DNA from: Prolixibacteraceae bacterium
Lineage (GTDB): Bacteria; Bacteroidota; Bacteroidia; Bacteroidales; Prolixibacteraceae
NCBI GenBank assembly: GCA_023229575.1
Contig: JALNYZ010000003.1
Span: 248,001 to 312,000 of the forward strand
Direction: 5' to 3'
Length of the DNA stretch: 64,000 nucleotides
The position numbers were made by a program, and so were the translations under genes. The notes under the pieces are model-generated. The model did not search any database, had not been told where the DNA came from, and saw only the letters and a program-made list of their open reading frames with translations. Shown here piece by piece: positions 1 through 9,058 of this stretch. How positions within the stretch are numbered: the stretch's first letter is position 1; every line of letters begins with the position of its first letter.

Positions 1-1059
1 TCTGTTTCCAAAACGACTGAGATTACTGCGGACAAACTGAATTCACTCTACCAGAGCTTTTCGAATGTCATTAGCACCCAATCAGGTAAACGCGACTACC
101 TGCAAGGAGTATCGGCCTCCAACGTTGTGGCTTTTTACTGGGAACGATTGGTCGACAAGAGTACAAAAGCCCAGAAATACCAATATTTTGTGAAATACCC
201 TTTCAGCCAGTTCGATCTGGATGATCTGGTTCAGGATTTCAGGATGAAAGACCAACAGTTGACAGATGAGATGAACAAAGTTCTGGTACTGCTCGATACC
301 TACACCACCATCGAAGAGTTGATACAATGCCAGAACCAGCTCACCAAACTGGAACAGATCTTCATCGACGAACGCAAAAGCAAATGTCAGGTCGGCATCG
401 AAAAATGCAAAGCATTGCTGGCTTCGACCTATCTGGCCGATGCAGGAAGCGAACTGGGGAAGGTAAGGTTTAGCCTGAAGATCGGAGACAAAATCGTCAG
501 GTGCGCCAAGGTGCCGGTAATCAATTCCCAATGTGCCAAAATCGAAGACCGCCGTCTCGGAATTGATGTATGCGAAATTGCTTATCGGTTCGACGAATGC
601 TACGATGAACCCGGAAACAATGTCAAGGTTACTTACTCAATTGGTAACAACAGGCCTGAAAAGATGTTCTTTTTTGACATTGCGGAGACCAAAGCCGAAC
701 TGATGATCAGCGGAAATATTCGGATCCAGGGCGGCGATGTAGTTGGGGACAAAGTAACCAATGCTGTTATTGTTATCCCGATCAAATCGAAATTCGACAG
801 TCCGTGCGCGGTAACCAGCCTTAAACTGGAGTGGAAAGAGGGAGGCATCATTCTCGACCTTCCTGTTACGGAGACCTTTAGCGGCAAAGGTCAGCACGAC
901 CTGAGGGTAACGATTCCCAACGAGCTGCCAATTTCCAAAATTTCGAATGCGGCAAAACCTTTCAAACAACTCAATGGATCCATCCTCTATAATTCAGTTA
1001 AAACCGGCAAGAGCTCCGCTATCAGAATTTATCGGCTAGACTATACCACCGGGTGGTGA
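1..1059 (+). CDS. Hypothetical protein, 5' end outside window
   Basis: The reading frame is open from the first base, so the true start lies to the left; the stop is at 1057-1059. The first GTG inside the window (127) is not a convincing start because coding-like sequence continues upstream of it. About 350 residues are visible: an alpha-helical, charged N-terminal half, then a beta-rich half with paired cysteines. I do not recognise the family. It precedes an LPP20-like lipoprotein and a secreted transglutaminase-like protein on the same strand, so an envelope role is plausible, but that is inference from context only. Confidence 0.7.
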   Translation, partial: SVSKTTEITADKLNSLYQSFSNVISTQSGKRDYLQGVSASNVVAFYWERLVDKSTKAQKYQYFVKYPFSQFDLDDLVQDFRMKDQQLTDEMNKVLVLLDTYTTIEELIQCQNQLTKLEQIFIDERKSKCQVGIEKCKALLASTYLADAGSELGKVRFSLKIGDKIVRCAKVPVINSQCAKIEDRRLGIDVCEIAYRFDECYDEPGNNVKVTYSIGNNRPEKMFFFDIAETKAELMISGNIRIQGGDVVGDKVTNAVIVIPIKSKFDSPCAVTSLKLEWKEGGIILDLPVTETFSGKGQHDLRVTIPNELPISKISNAAKPFKQLNGSILYNSVKTGKSSAIRIYRLDYTTGW

Positions 1060-1309
1060 GGGCAGAGGGCATGGAGCATGGAGGACGGAAAGACGGAGGG
1101 ACGGAGAGACTGGGGGACTTGGAGACGGAGGGGAGAAGTGCTAGAGTCTAGCAGAACCACCCGGTCCCTGAGCTTGTCGAAGGGGAGAACGGTAATTGGA
1201 GAAAGGATAGGGGCAGCTGCCAACGGCTAACAGCCAATAGCTGAACTCAATATAACAGAATATTAACCGATGTATAAAAATGATTACAAACACTTTAAGC
1301 TTAAGAAAA
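1060..1309. other. Intergenic: purine-rich tract and dispersed palindrome
   Basis: About 250 bases separate the first two genes. Bases 1060-1140 are a purine-rich run built from variants of GGACGGAGAGAC, the same kind of tract (other strand) as at 14950-15045. At 1166-1184 lies CCCTGAGCTTGTCGAAGGG, a dispersed palindromic element that recurs almost unchanged at 14666-14685. No gene is evident. Confidence 0.6.
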
Positions 1310-1882
1310 ATGAAAACTAGAAGAATTTTTACAATGGTAATTGGAATCTCCTGCCTTGCGTTAATGGTAGGAATGTCCGGATGCAAATCCAAACAGGTTG
1401 TTCCCAAAGGTGAGGAGATCGTAGATCTTCCATGCAGCGGTCCCGAATTTTTTAGCAAAAAGGGGATAATCAGGGCCACAGCTTCGGGTGAAAGCCAGGA
1501 TCAGATGCTGGCCAAGAAAAAAGCCCAGGCCAACTCCAGGGAGCAGTTGGCTGCAACTTTGAATGTGACTATCAAGAGTGTAGTCGACAACTACTACAGT
1601 TCAAAAGCAATCGACAATGTTGAACAAGCCAAAACCCGTTTCGAAGGTTTGACCCGTCAGGTAGTAGACCAACAACTTTCCGGCGTTGCAACCATCTGCG
1701 AAAAATTGACAAAAACCAAGCAAAACACATTTAAATGCTACATCGCCCAGGAGTTGAACAGTGAAGAGATCCTGCAAAGTATCCAGAAAAGAATCTCCGG
1801 TGACGAGAAGTTGAGGCTCGATTTTGAATATGAAAAATTCAAAAATGAGTTCAACAAAGAGATGGACAAAGGCGCAAAATAA
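1310..1882 (+). CDS. LPP20-like lipoprotein
   Basis: A 190-residue lipoprotein. The ATG at 1310 gives a textbook lipoprotein signal: basic N-terminus, a hydrophobic stretch, and a lipobox ending MSGC near residue 25. An in-frame ATG at 1280 would add ten residues before it and is less likely. After the Cys comes an alanine-rich helix (GESQDQMLAKKKAQANSREQ) typical of the LPP20 family, in which small periplasmic lipoproteins carry repeated Ala positions. It sits between an unknown envelope protein and a large secreted protein on the same strand. The role is unknown; the LPP20 assignment is by pattern and moderately sure. Confidence 0.75.
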   Translation: MKTRRIFTMVIGISCLALMVGMSGCKSKQVVPKGEEIVDLPCSGPEFFSKKGIIRATASGESQDQMLAKKKAQANSREQLAATLNVTIKSVVDNYYSSKAIDNVEQAKTRFEGLTRQVVDQQLSGVATICEKLTKTKQNTFKCYIAQELNSEEILQSIQKRISGDEKLRLDFEYEKFKNEFNKEMDKGAK

Positions 1883-2008
1883 TTGTAATACGCTTTAATA
1901 TAGATTGTTGGTTTCTTTCCGACAGGCTGTTTCAAAGCGAGACAGCCTGTCGGGCAGTTTATTTTATTGGCAATTCATTTCGTTTTCAATCCTAAAAATC
2001 CCGGTACC

Positions 2009-4636
2009 ATGAAGAATGTAGTTTTAATCCTGGTCCTGATGATGGCCTGCACCTTCCCGGTAGGGGCCCAAACTTTCGAAGAGTACCAAAAACAGCAACA
2101 ACAGCAGTACAATGCCTATGTAAAGGAGCAGCAGGAAGGCATGCAAAAATTGCAACAGGAGTACAACGATTTTGTCAAAAAACGAAACGAAGAGTTTGCA
2201 AAGTACCTCGAAAAGGAGTGGACCAATTACAATGCCTTCAAGGCCATTAAACCCATTGAAGCGCCCAAACCTCCTGATCCTGTCAAATATGAGGCGCCGA
2301 AGGCCCCTCCCGTTCCGGTAAAGGTCGTTGTGAAGGAGCTTCCACCCATCGTGCCGCCCAAGGCAGAACAGGAACGTCCGCAATTGGTGCCGATTCCTGA
2401 TAAAACAGTCAGAAGGATAGAAGTACCTGTCGACTTCTTTGGTCAGAATTTGGTGATCAAGGCCGATCCACGCACCCTGGATTTTTCCCTCGGAAAGCCT
2501 GGTCAGAACGAGGTTGCCCGTTTCTGGCGAAAAATGGCTGATACAAATTACGGGGATTTGCTCTTGCAAATCAACGTCCTGAAAGAGCAGCTTAACCTGA
2601 ACGACTGGGGAGTATATCAATTGATTAACCAGTTTTCGGGAAGAATTGCGGCGAAAAACAACAATACAAAAATTCTCTACAATTGGTTTCTGATGACGGT
2701 TTTGGGATACCAAACCAGGTTGGCCTATTCCGAATCGGCCAATAAGCTCTACCTGCTGGTCCCATCCACCAACAATGTTTTTGGGTGCCAGTTTTTGAAA
2801 TTTAACAACCAGGAGTACTATTTCATCTCCAACTTCGGGGAGGATGTCGGTTCAGTCCTGACTTACGATGAGGAGTACGGGGATACGAAAAAGAGGATCA
2901 GCCTTGCCGTAACCAAACCGCTCAACTTCATCGAGAAATATGTCACAAAAAGGTTAAAATTCTCAGAAGAATATCCCGAAATGGAGGTAAATGTGCCCCA
3001 AAATGAAATGGCATTCTTTGGCACCTATCCGCAGACAGATTTTTCAGTTTACATGGGAGCCCCTATGAATCCAGGGATCAGTGAGGCGTTATACACCTAT
3101 TTTGGCAACCATTTCAAAGGGAAGAATCAGGTTGAGATAACATCAGGATTGCTCGAATTCACCCAAAAAGCATTTGCCTATAAGACGGATCAGGGTCAGT
3201 TTGGCTATGAAAAATGGTTCTTTCCGGATGAACTTTTCTATTATCCCTACTGCGACTGCGAAGATCGTGCAGCGCTTTTCTCCTGGCTGGTGTACAACAT
3301 CGGAAAGCTTGATGTCGTTGGCGTTCTTTTCCCTGGTCACATGAGTACGGCTGTGCTTTTCCCTGGTGAAGTCCCGGGAGATTGTGTCTTCTCCCGTCAA
3401 AAGCGTTACACCATTTGTGACGGTACTTTCATCGGCGCCCCTATCGGAAGATGTATGCCCCAATTTGTGGGAAAATCGGGCGAAATTATTCCAATGCCCG
3501 GTATCAGCGCCGCAGATTTGCTTGCCGACAAAATATGGGAAAATGTGAACCAGAACGGCGGCTATCCCGGGGATGGTTCTTCAAGTGTGGCAGATGGCCA
3601 GGGTAACCTGATCGTTACCGGATGGTTCGACAAAGCTTTCACGCTGGGGAAGGCACCGGTTAATCCCACCGGAGGCCGCGATCTCTTTGTGGCATCCTTT
3701 AACCAGGAGTCCAAAGTCAATTGGGTAAAGATACTGGAGGGGAGTGGCGCCGAATACGTAACCGGCATTGTGAAGGATCCTGCAGGGAATTTTGTTATAT
3801 CAGGAAATTTCTCCGGTAAATTCCAGGCCGATACCAAATCCATCCAGACCGAAAAGCCGGATCAATCCCTGTTTTTACTCTCCATGAAACCGGGCGGGAC
3901 CATCAACTGGCTTACCCCGGTATTTTTCGAAGCGACCAAAACCCGCGAAAATATCTATTACCAGGTGCATCTCGACACCAATGGCAAACTCCTGGGTACG
4001 GAATACCTACCCCAGCAAAATATGTACTGGAAGAACCTGCTGTTGCTGGACGAGAAAAATAATTTGCTTGCAACGGGTGGCTTCAGTACCTTGCCGGGGA
4101 TGATCAAACGTTCGGCAGCCGTGAACGATGCGGCTGCATACGATATTTCTGCCCTGCTCAAGGAGAAGAATGACAGGATGATCCAGAGCGGATGTGACAA
4201 AGGGGCCGCCGGACTTTTTGCCGCATTTTTGATGCTTTCCGACTTCGAATCAAAGCTATCCGGCAAGTATGTGCAGGAGGCGTTAGACAAATACAACCCC
4301 ACTTTTAAGGGCAAGAGTCCCAATCTATACAAGAGTTTCGGTATTGTTGAATTTATCAAAAATGCCAACGGGATCATTACCCTGCGCACAGTCGATAACC
4401 AGTTTATGTCACTGGACAAGATGAAAGTAAGCAGCGATGCAAACATGAAGATGGTCATGACTCCGGAGGGTGATGCCCGCATCGATTTTATTTCGGGGGC
4501 AAAAGTGGGCAAGGCTTTCATTTGGTTTCCGCTCAACAGCATTACCGTCGTGAAGAAAAGCGGCGATCTCATATTCGACTATTCCAAAGACCATTCAAAA
4601 AGCTGTTTAAACATTAACAAAGACATTCTGTATTGA
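2009..4636 (+). CDS. Secreted protein with transglutaminase-like domain and beta-propeller-like repeats
   Basis: An 875-residue exported protein. The ATG at 2009 gives a clean signal peptide cut after VGA (about residue 20); an upstream frame extension to 1967 would bury it. Regions in order: a Gln/Lys-rich coiled coil (about 21-85), a Pro/Lys-rich linker (about 90-140), a globular part, and a transglutaminase-like core with CDCEDRAALF (Cys415/Cys417), GHMSTAV (His444) and ICDGTF (Asp471), which fit the Cys-His-Asp triad of that fold. Then follow GNLIVTGWF / GNFVISGNF repeats of the SBBP or NHL type (about 525-650) and a unique C-terminus. Transglutaminase-like domains of bacterial envelopes act as proteases or crosslinkers; the substrate cannot be told from sequence. 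Confidence 0.75.
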   Translation: MKNVVLILVLMMACTFPVGAQTFEEYQKQQQQQYNAYVKEQQEGMQKLQQEYNDFVKKRNEEFAKYLEKEWTNYNAFKAIKPIEAPKPPDPVKYEAPKAPPVPVKVVVKELPPIVPPKAEQERPQLVPIPDKTVRRIEVPVDFFGQNLVIKADPRTLDFSLGKPGQNEVARFWRKMADTNYGDLLLQINVLKEQLNLNDWGVYQLINQFSGRIAAKNNNTKILYNWFLMTVLGYQTRLAYSESANKLYLLVPSTNNVFGCQFLKFNNQEYYFISNFGEDVGSVLTYDEEYGDTKKRISLAVTKPLNFIEKYVTKRLKFSEEYPEMEVNVPQNEMAFFGTYPQTDFSVYMGAPMNPGISEALYTYFGNHFKGKNQVEITSGLLEFTQKAFAYKTDQGQFGYEKWFFPDELFYYPYCDCEDRAALFSWLVYNIGKLDVVGVLFPGHMSTAVLFPGEVPGDCVFSRQKRYTICDGTFIGAPIGRCMPQFVGKSGEIIPMPGISAADLLADKIWENVNQNGGYPGDGSSSVADGQGNLIVTGWFDKAFTLGKAPVNPTGGRDLFVASFNQESKVNWVKILEGSGAEYVTGIVKDPAGNFVISGNFSGKFQADTKSIQTEKPDQSLFLLSMKPGGTINWLTPVFFEATKTRENIYYQVHLDTNGKLLGTEYLPQQNMYWKNLLLLDEKNNLLATGGFSTLPGMIKRSAAVNDAAAYDISALLKEKNDRMIQSGCDKGAAGLFAAFLMLSDFESKLSGKYVQEALDKYNPTFKGKSPNLYKSFGIVEFIKNANGIITLRTVDNQFMSLDKMKVSSDANMKMVMTPEGDARIDFISGAKVGKAFIWFPLNSITVVKKSGDLIFDYSKDHSKSCLNINKDILY

Positions 4637-4640
4637 TAAA

Positions 4641-5807
4641 ATGAGGGTGTTACTTCTCATCAAGCGGTTTCAATACGGCGGGGCGGAGAATTATGTCAGC
4701 GAACTGGCCAATGCCCTTGCTGACGCAGGCCATTCAGTCTGGGTTATGTCGATGGCCGGCAATCAACAGCTAAGGCTTCGTCCCGCTGTGCAACACATCG
4801 CTGTTGACTTTTCGGACCTTAAAATTCCATTTCACCTTTACCGGCTGATTAAATTAATCAAAGCCGAGAAAATTGAGGTGATTCATGCACACCAAAGATT
4901 GCCCATTTTGCTGGGTACGATTGCCGCAAAATGGATGAAGATTCTGGTTGTGGCCACCATTCACGGCTCTGTTCTGACCGATCTTAGGTCGGATTATGCC
5001 AGACGAAACATAGATAAGGCAATTGCCATCAGGGAGAGTTGTATCTCCTGTATTACCAATTGTTTAGGGTCGCCTGGGAAAGTCGTACTGATCCCAAACG
5101 GGGTTCACATGCCTGCGGTTTGTGTCGACCGGTTTGTCGATCCGGGGAGCTTCTCAATCTATTATATCAGCCGTATGGATCGCCACCACACAAGGCTTCT
5201 TGCCATGATTTTAACTGAAGTGTGGCCCCGGCTGTTGGAAAAATATCCGCGTTCACACCTGCACGTGGTTGGCGATGGATTCTGTTTGCCTTCCATTACC
5301 AGGGTACTCAAACAAGCTAATTTTTCTTCATTATGCAAAACGGTACATTTTGAAGGGTATGCCCGGGAGGTGGGAGATCATTATCCCGGTGCCGATTTGG
5401 TGATGGGTGTTGGGAGGGTAGCCATTGAAAGCCTGATCCATGGTGTACCGCTATTGTCGGTCAAACACAACCACCTCGGTCCTATCGTGACAGTTAGAAA
5501 CCTGAAACGGATGCAGTATGCTAATTTTGTGGACCTCGAAGCATCAGCTCCGGATGCCCATCATTTGCTTGAGAAACTAATTTCGTTTTTGGAACATCGG
5601 ATTTTTTACGAAAATGAGGCCAAGATATTGCAGCAGAGGGTCAGTCAGGAGTATAATCTGAACAATGTGGCCGAGAGAATTGTCGCGGTTTACCGGGAGG
5701 TAACAGACTCTCAAGGTTTTCAAAACCTTGAGGGTCTGAAAATTGCTACAACAGGAAGTTCAGCTTCTCTTTCTCCCCCAACTCTACCGGTACCATCCCA
5801 TTTTTAA
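4641..5807 (+). CDS. Glycosyltransferase family 4-like protein
   Basis: A 388-residue GT-B fold transferase. The N-terminus MRVLLLIKRFQYGGAENYV has the GGAE loop that opens many GT4 acceptor domains; the C-terminal half has HLHVVGDG and a late nucleotide-sugar region around GVGRVAIESLIHGVPLL. It probably transfers a sugar from a nucleotide or lipid carrier to an envelope glycan; the specificity is unknown. It starts 4 bases after the upstream stop. The last ~35 codons read through a dispersed palindrome (5705-5737) and into the 3' end of the convergent pepE gene, overlapping it by 62 bases, so the original stop has probably been lost. Confidence 0.85.
   Translation: MRVLLLIKRFQYGGAENYVSELANALADAGHSVWVMSMAGNQQLRLRPAVQHIAVDFSDLKIPFHLYRLIKLIKAEKIEVIHAHQRLPILLGTIAAKWMKILVVATIHGSVLTDLRSDYARRNIDKAIAIRESCISCITNCLGSPGKVVLIPNGVHMPAVCVDRFVDPGSFSIYYISRMDRHHTRLLAMILTEVWPRLLEKYPRSHLHVVGDGFCLPSITRVLKQANFSSLCKTVHFEGYAREVGDHYPGADLVMGVGRVAIESLIHGVPLLSVKHNHLGPIVTVRNLKRMQYANFVDLEASAPDAHHLLEKLISFLEHRIFYENEAKILQQRVSQEYNLNNVAERIVAVYREVTDSQGFQNLEGLKIATTGSSASLSPPTLPVPSHF
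5705..5737. repeat. Dispersed near-palindrome inside glycosyltransferase 3' end
   Basis: A 33-base near-perfect palindrome centred on AAGGTTTTCAAAACCTT, with AGAC/GTCT at the ends. A close relative lies at 13314-13345. It is translated as part of the glycosyltransferase tail (DSQGFQNLEGLK). This looks like a REP-type element that inserted at, or became part of, a gene end. Confidence 0.7.
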
Positions 5808-6450
5808 AGATCCGGACCGGCCTTTTGCCGATGAGGCGAAGCTCTCCGGATTCCAGTCTCAGCATCGTTCCCTCCCGCAAGCCAACCACATAAGTTCCCG
5901 GATTGATCTCCAGGAACTCCTCAATTCTTTGTTCCCGGGTTTCGCCACCGTGTCCTTCAGGGTTTTTGTCGAGGTAGTGGGGGTTGATTTGGAACAGGAC
6001 CAGGTTGAGGCACCCGAAACCTTTCGGGTCGATGATGGGCATATCGTTGGTGGTACGCAAGGTTGGGCAGGCAACGTTCGATCCCGCACTCCAGCCAATA
6101 AAGGGTACTCCGGCCATCACCCGGTCCCTGATCAGTGGAAACAGACCACTGTCGTTCATCATTCGGACAAGCTGCCAGGTATTACCGCCGCCAATGACAA
6201 TGGCTTCCGCTTCATTGACAGCCTTGGCATAATCTTTCGCATGGTGGATACTGGTAAGTGGATGGTTCAATGCTTCGAAACGCTCCTTCACCTTGGCTTC
6301 GTAAGCGTCGAACGAAAAAGTAACCGCTGCGAAGGGAATAAACAATGTATTAAGCGGTTGATTTCCAAGAAATTTAGCGATCTCCGGCATCGGATAAGCC
6401 AGGTAGGGTTCTCCCGGCATGGTGGAGTTGCTGATCAACAATAATCTCAT
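5746..6450 (-). CDS. pepE: Dipeptidase E (peptidase family S51)
   Basis: A 234-residue cytosolic peptidase, the usual length for the family. Family S51 enzymes cut N-terminal aspartyl dipeptides. GGGNTWQL (about 88-94) and the nucleophile motif GWSAGSN (Ser121) are intact, and DPKGFGCL with PHYLDK downstream match the family. It is convergent with the glycosyltransferase gene, whose frame runs 62 bases into it. On the reverse strand a TAAATTCG element (forward 6472-6479) lies about 22 bases before the ATG and resembles a Bacteroidota -7 box. Confidence 0.93.
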   Translation of the reverse strand: MRLLLISNSTMPGEPYLAYPMPEIAKFLGNQPLNTLFIPFAAVTFSFDAYEAKVKERFEALNHPLTSIHHAKDYAKAVNEAEAIVIGGGNTWQLVRMMNDSGLFPLIRDRVMAGVPFIGWSAGSNVACPTLRTTNDMPIIDPKGFGCLNLVLFQINPHYLDKNPEGHGGETREQRIEEFLEINPGTYVVGLREGTMLRLESGELRLIGKRPVRIFKNGMVPVELGEKEKLNFLL

Positions 6451-6787
6451 AAACAGTAGGATTTATTTCTACGAATTTACATCAGTTTTTCGAGTTTGAA
6501 AAGCAATTGTTCCATGCATGTTGCCTATTTGAAACAATGAAACAGTGAAACGGAGAAACGGAGAGCCGGTCACCGTTTCTCCGTTTCACCGTTTCCCTCT
6601 TCCTGTTTCTTCCCCCGGTTTTTCACCGAATTTTTAATCATCTTAGTCCAAAAAGTGTATAAAATGTGCCAAAAAGTTCATTTTTCTGCACAAAGAGGTC
6701 GAAATTGGAGTTTTGAAATAATGCATCTCTTCATACATCTGGATAAATAGATACTTTTACCACCGCTAAAAATTTTCAAGATAAAAG
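6451..6787. repeat. Intergenic region with inverted repeat of GAAACGG units
   Basis: A 337-base divergent intergenic region. It holds a perfect 15-base inverted repeat, GAAACGGAGAAACGG at 6547-6561 and its complement at 6573-6587, built from the same short GAAACGG/CCGTTTC units that recur elsewhere (1060-1140, 14950-15045). TACTTTTA at 6752-6759 is one base off the TAnnTTTG -7 consensus and may be the carboxylase promoter. Confidence 0.6.
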
Positions 6788-8326
6788 ATGGGTAAAACAA
6801 AAAATCAGATCAAAATAAAAAAGATATTGATTGCCAATCGGGGCGAAATTGCGGTACGGATTATGCGTTCCTGCCGCGAAATGGGCATCGAAACGGTGGC
6901 AGTTTACAGTGATGCCGACCGTTCTTCCTTACATGTCCGCTATGCGACAGAGGCTTATCACATTGGTCCGAGCGCCTCGTCAGAAAGTTACCTCCGAATG
7001 GATAAAATCCTGGATGTTGCCCTGAAATCGGGCGCTGACGCGATTCATCCAGGCTACGGGTTCCTTTCCGAAAATTCTGATTTTGCCCGTAAATGCAAGG
7101 AAGCCGGCATAAAATTTATAGGTCCTTCGGCCGAGTCGATCGAAGCAATGGGCGATAAGATAAGCGCCAGAAAAAGGATGATTGCTGCAGGTGTACCGGT
7201 TGTTCCGGGCACAACAGAAAAGATAGTCGATGAAGAGGAGGCCATCCGCATTATTCGCGGTATCGGCCTTCCCGTGATGATCAAAGCCTCTGCCGGTGGC
7301 GGTGGCAAAGGAATGCGCCTGGTCAGAAAAGAGGAGGATATCAAACCTTCGATCCGGAGTGCCAAATCAGAGGCAAACACCGCTTTTGGGGACGATGCCT
7401 TATATATTGAGAAATACATTGAATCGCCTCACCACATCGAATTCCAGGTATTGGCCGATCAACATGGCGATGCGGTACACCTTTTTGAGCGGGAGTGTTC
7501 GGTTCAGCGACGTCACCAAAAAGTGATCGAAGAGACCCCATCCCCCATCATGACTCCCGAAGTGAGGGAGCGTATGGGCGCCTGTGCCGTGGCAGCTGCC
7601 AAAGCCGCTAATTACGAAGGCGCCGGCACCATTGAGTTCATCGTGGATGATCAGCTCAATTTTTATTTTCTGGAGATGAATACCCGTTTGCAGGTAGAGC
7701 ATCCGATCACCGAAAGGGTGGTTGGGGTCGACCTGGTGAGGGAGCAAATACGTGTTGCGGAAGGCAATCCGCTTCCATTCAGACAGAAAGAGCTTAAAAT
7801 GAACGGTCATGCAATGGAGTGCCGGATCTATGCAGAGGATACAGACAACAATTTTATGCCCAATCCGGGTAAGATCACCCATATTACGGAACCCATGGGA
7901 CTGGGAGTCCGTACCGATGGCTATATCCACGAAGGTTATACCATCCCGATCTATTACGATCCGATGATCAGCAAACTGATCATTTGGGGACGGACGCGCG
8001 GGGAGGTGATCGAGCGGATGAGACGGGCCTTGTTCGAATACAAAATTTCGGGTGTAAAAACCTCCATCAAGTATCTGCTCAAGATCATGGAGACACCTGA
8101 TTTCAGGAACGGAACCTACAACACCCATTTCATCGAAAAAAATGAGGAGTTCCTGAACAGCAAAGTCAAATGCGACAATCATTGTGAAGATATTGCCCTG
8201 ATTGCAGCCTTCATCGAGCATTCATCCAGACTACAAAAAGTCAAACAGACCACTCCGCACGAGAGGGTCCTTGGCGTCAAAGGATGGAAACACAGGGGCA
8301 GGAGAGCGAGTATGCAGCGACTGTGA
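6788..8326 (+). CDS. accC: Acyl-CoA carboxylase, biotin carboxylase subunit
   Basis: A 512-residue ATP-grasp biotin carboxylase. It uses ATP and bicarbonate to carboxylate the biotin on the carrier protein encoded next. The N-terminal domain opens with KKILIANRGEIAVRI; the glycine-rich ATP loop KASAGGGGKGMRLV, the active-site stretch FERECSVQRRHQKVIEE and FLEMNTRLQVEHP are all present. The length is somewhat above the ~450 of the plain accC product, with an extra basic C-terminus (GWKHRGRRASMQRL). Together with the two genes after it this forms a three-gene carboxylase; propionyl-CoA or a related acyl-CoA is the more likely substrate than acetyl-CoA because the carboxyltransferase is a single fused PccB-type chain. 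Confidence 0.93.
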   Translation: MGKTKNQIKIKKILIANRGEIAVRIMRSCREMGIETVAVYSDADRSSLHVRYATEAYHIGPSASSESYLRMDKILDVALKSGADAIHPGYGFLSENSDFARKCKEAGIKFIGPSAESIEAMGDKISARKRMIAAGVPVVPGTTEKIVDEEEAIRIIRGIGLPVMIKASAGGGGKGMRLVRKEEDIKPSIRSAKSEANTAFGDDALYIEKYIESPHHIEFQVLADQHGDAVHLFERECSVQRRHQKVIEETPSPIMTPEVRERMGACAVAAAKAANYEGAGTIEFIVDDQLNFYFLEMNTRLQVEHPITERVVGVDLVREQIRVAEGNPLPFRQKELKMNGHAMECRIYAEDTDNNFMPNPGKITHITEPMGLGVRTDGYIHEGYTIPIYYDPMISKLIIWGRTRGEVIERMRRALFEYKISGVKTSIKYLLKIMETPDFRNGTYNTHFIEKNEEFLNSKVKCDNHCEDIALIAAFIEHSSRLQKVKQTTPHERVLGVKGWKHRGRRASMQRL

Positions 8327-8334
8327 GAAGAGGT

Positions 8335-8446
8335 ATGAGTTATAAGTTATGAGTTATGACCGGACTCCGAAGGTTTTCTTCAATTAAAGCATGAATGATG
8401 AATTTTAGAACTAATTCATAACTCATCACTTATAACTCATAACTTA
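8335..8446. repeat. Inverted repeat of TTATAAGTTATGAG units
   Basis: Between the carboxylase genes lie two arms built from TTATAAGTTATGAGTTATG (left, 8340-8358) and its complement (right, 8418-8446). The right arm shares an exact 24-base stretch (8421-8444) with 19264-19287. This is a dispersed AT-rich repeat that could form a long hairpin between two co-directional genes; no coding function is seen. Confidence 0.65.
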
Positions 8447-8514
8447 AAGATAGCGCTCAATTGTATAAAAGTACTCTACTATCGAAAAAACATTAAATAT
8501 TCTTATACGGAATT

Positions 8515-9042
8515 ATGCAGCTTGAATTAAAAGTTAATGGCCGCAACGCCATCGTCAAAGAGATTAGCCGAAATGGTTCGCTTGTGACGATTTCGGTTGA
8601 CGGTAAAATCTATGAAGTTGATATTGATAAGGTGAGCGGGGAGGAATATTCCATTCTATCCGAAGGAAAATCCTATAATGTTGAGGTGATTCCTACGGAT
8701 GATCCTAAGGTTTACCGCGTCAACACGATCTATTTTGGATTCGATGTGAGTGTAAACGATGCGGAAGCGCGTTACATGCAAAAAAGAAAGAAAAACGAGG
8801 GTGATAGCACCACCGACACCATCAAATCACCGATGCCAGGCAAAGTGGTCAAGGTATTGGTGCAAAAAGGCGATCACGTTGAAAAGGGTCAAACCGTTGT
8901 GGTGTTGTCTGCCATGAAAATGGAGAGTGAATATAAGGCCGGTTGTGACGGGGTCGTCTCAAAGGTTGCCGTGAAAGAGGGCGATACGGTCGACGGCAAT
9001 CAGCTGTTGATCGTTATCGGAAAAGACGTAAAGAAGAAATAA
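8515..9042 (+). CDS. Biotin carboxyl carrier subunit of acyl-CoA carboxylase
   Basis: A 175-residue biotin/lipoyl-attachment protein. The C-terminal 75 residues form the carrier domain with the biotinylation motif SAMKMES (Lys135) flanked by the usual SPMPGKVVKVLVQKGD and VKEGDTVDGNQLL halves. The N-terminal 90 residues are a separate beta-rich region, as in carriers of decarboxylase and propionyl-CoA carboxylase complexes. It shuttles carboxybiotin between the neighbouring biotin carboxylase and carboxyltransferase. The gene lies 16 bases before the carboxyltransferase gene. Confidence 0.93.
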   Translation: MQLELKVNGRNAIVKEISRNGSLVTISVDGKIYEVDIDKVSGEEYSILSEGKSYNVEVIPTDDPKVYRVNTIYFGFDVSVNDAEARYMQKRKKNEGDSTTDTIKSPMPGKVVKVLVQKGDHVEKGQTVVVLSAMKMESEYKAGCDGVVSKVAVKEGDTVDGNQLLIVIGKDVKKK

Positions 9043-9058
9043 ATTCAGAATAAAAAAG

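Noticed and set aside
7400..8221. 273-residue reverse frame
   Set aside because: It is antisense to the well-supported biotin carboxylase gene.
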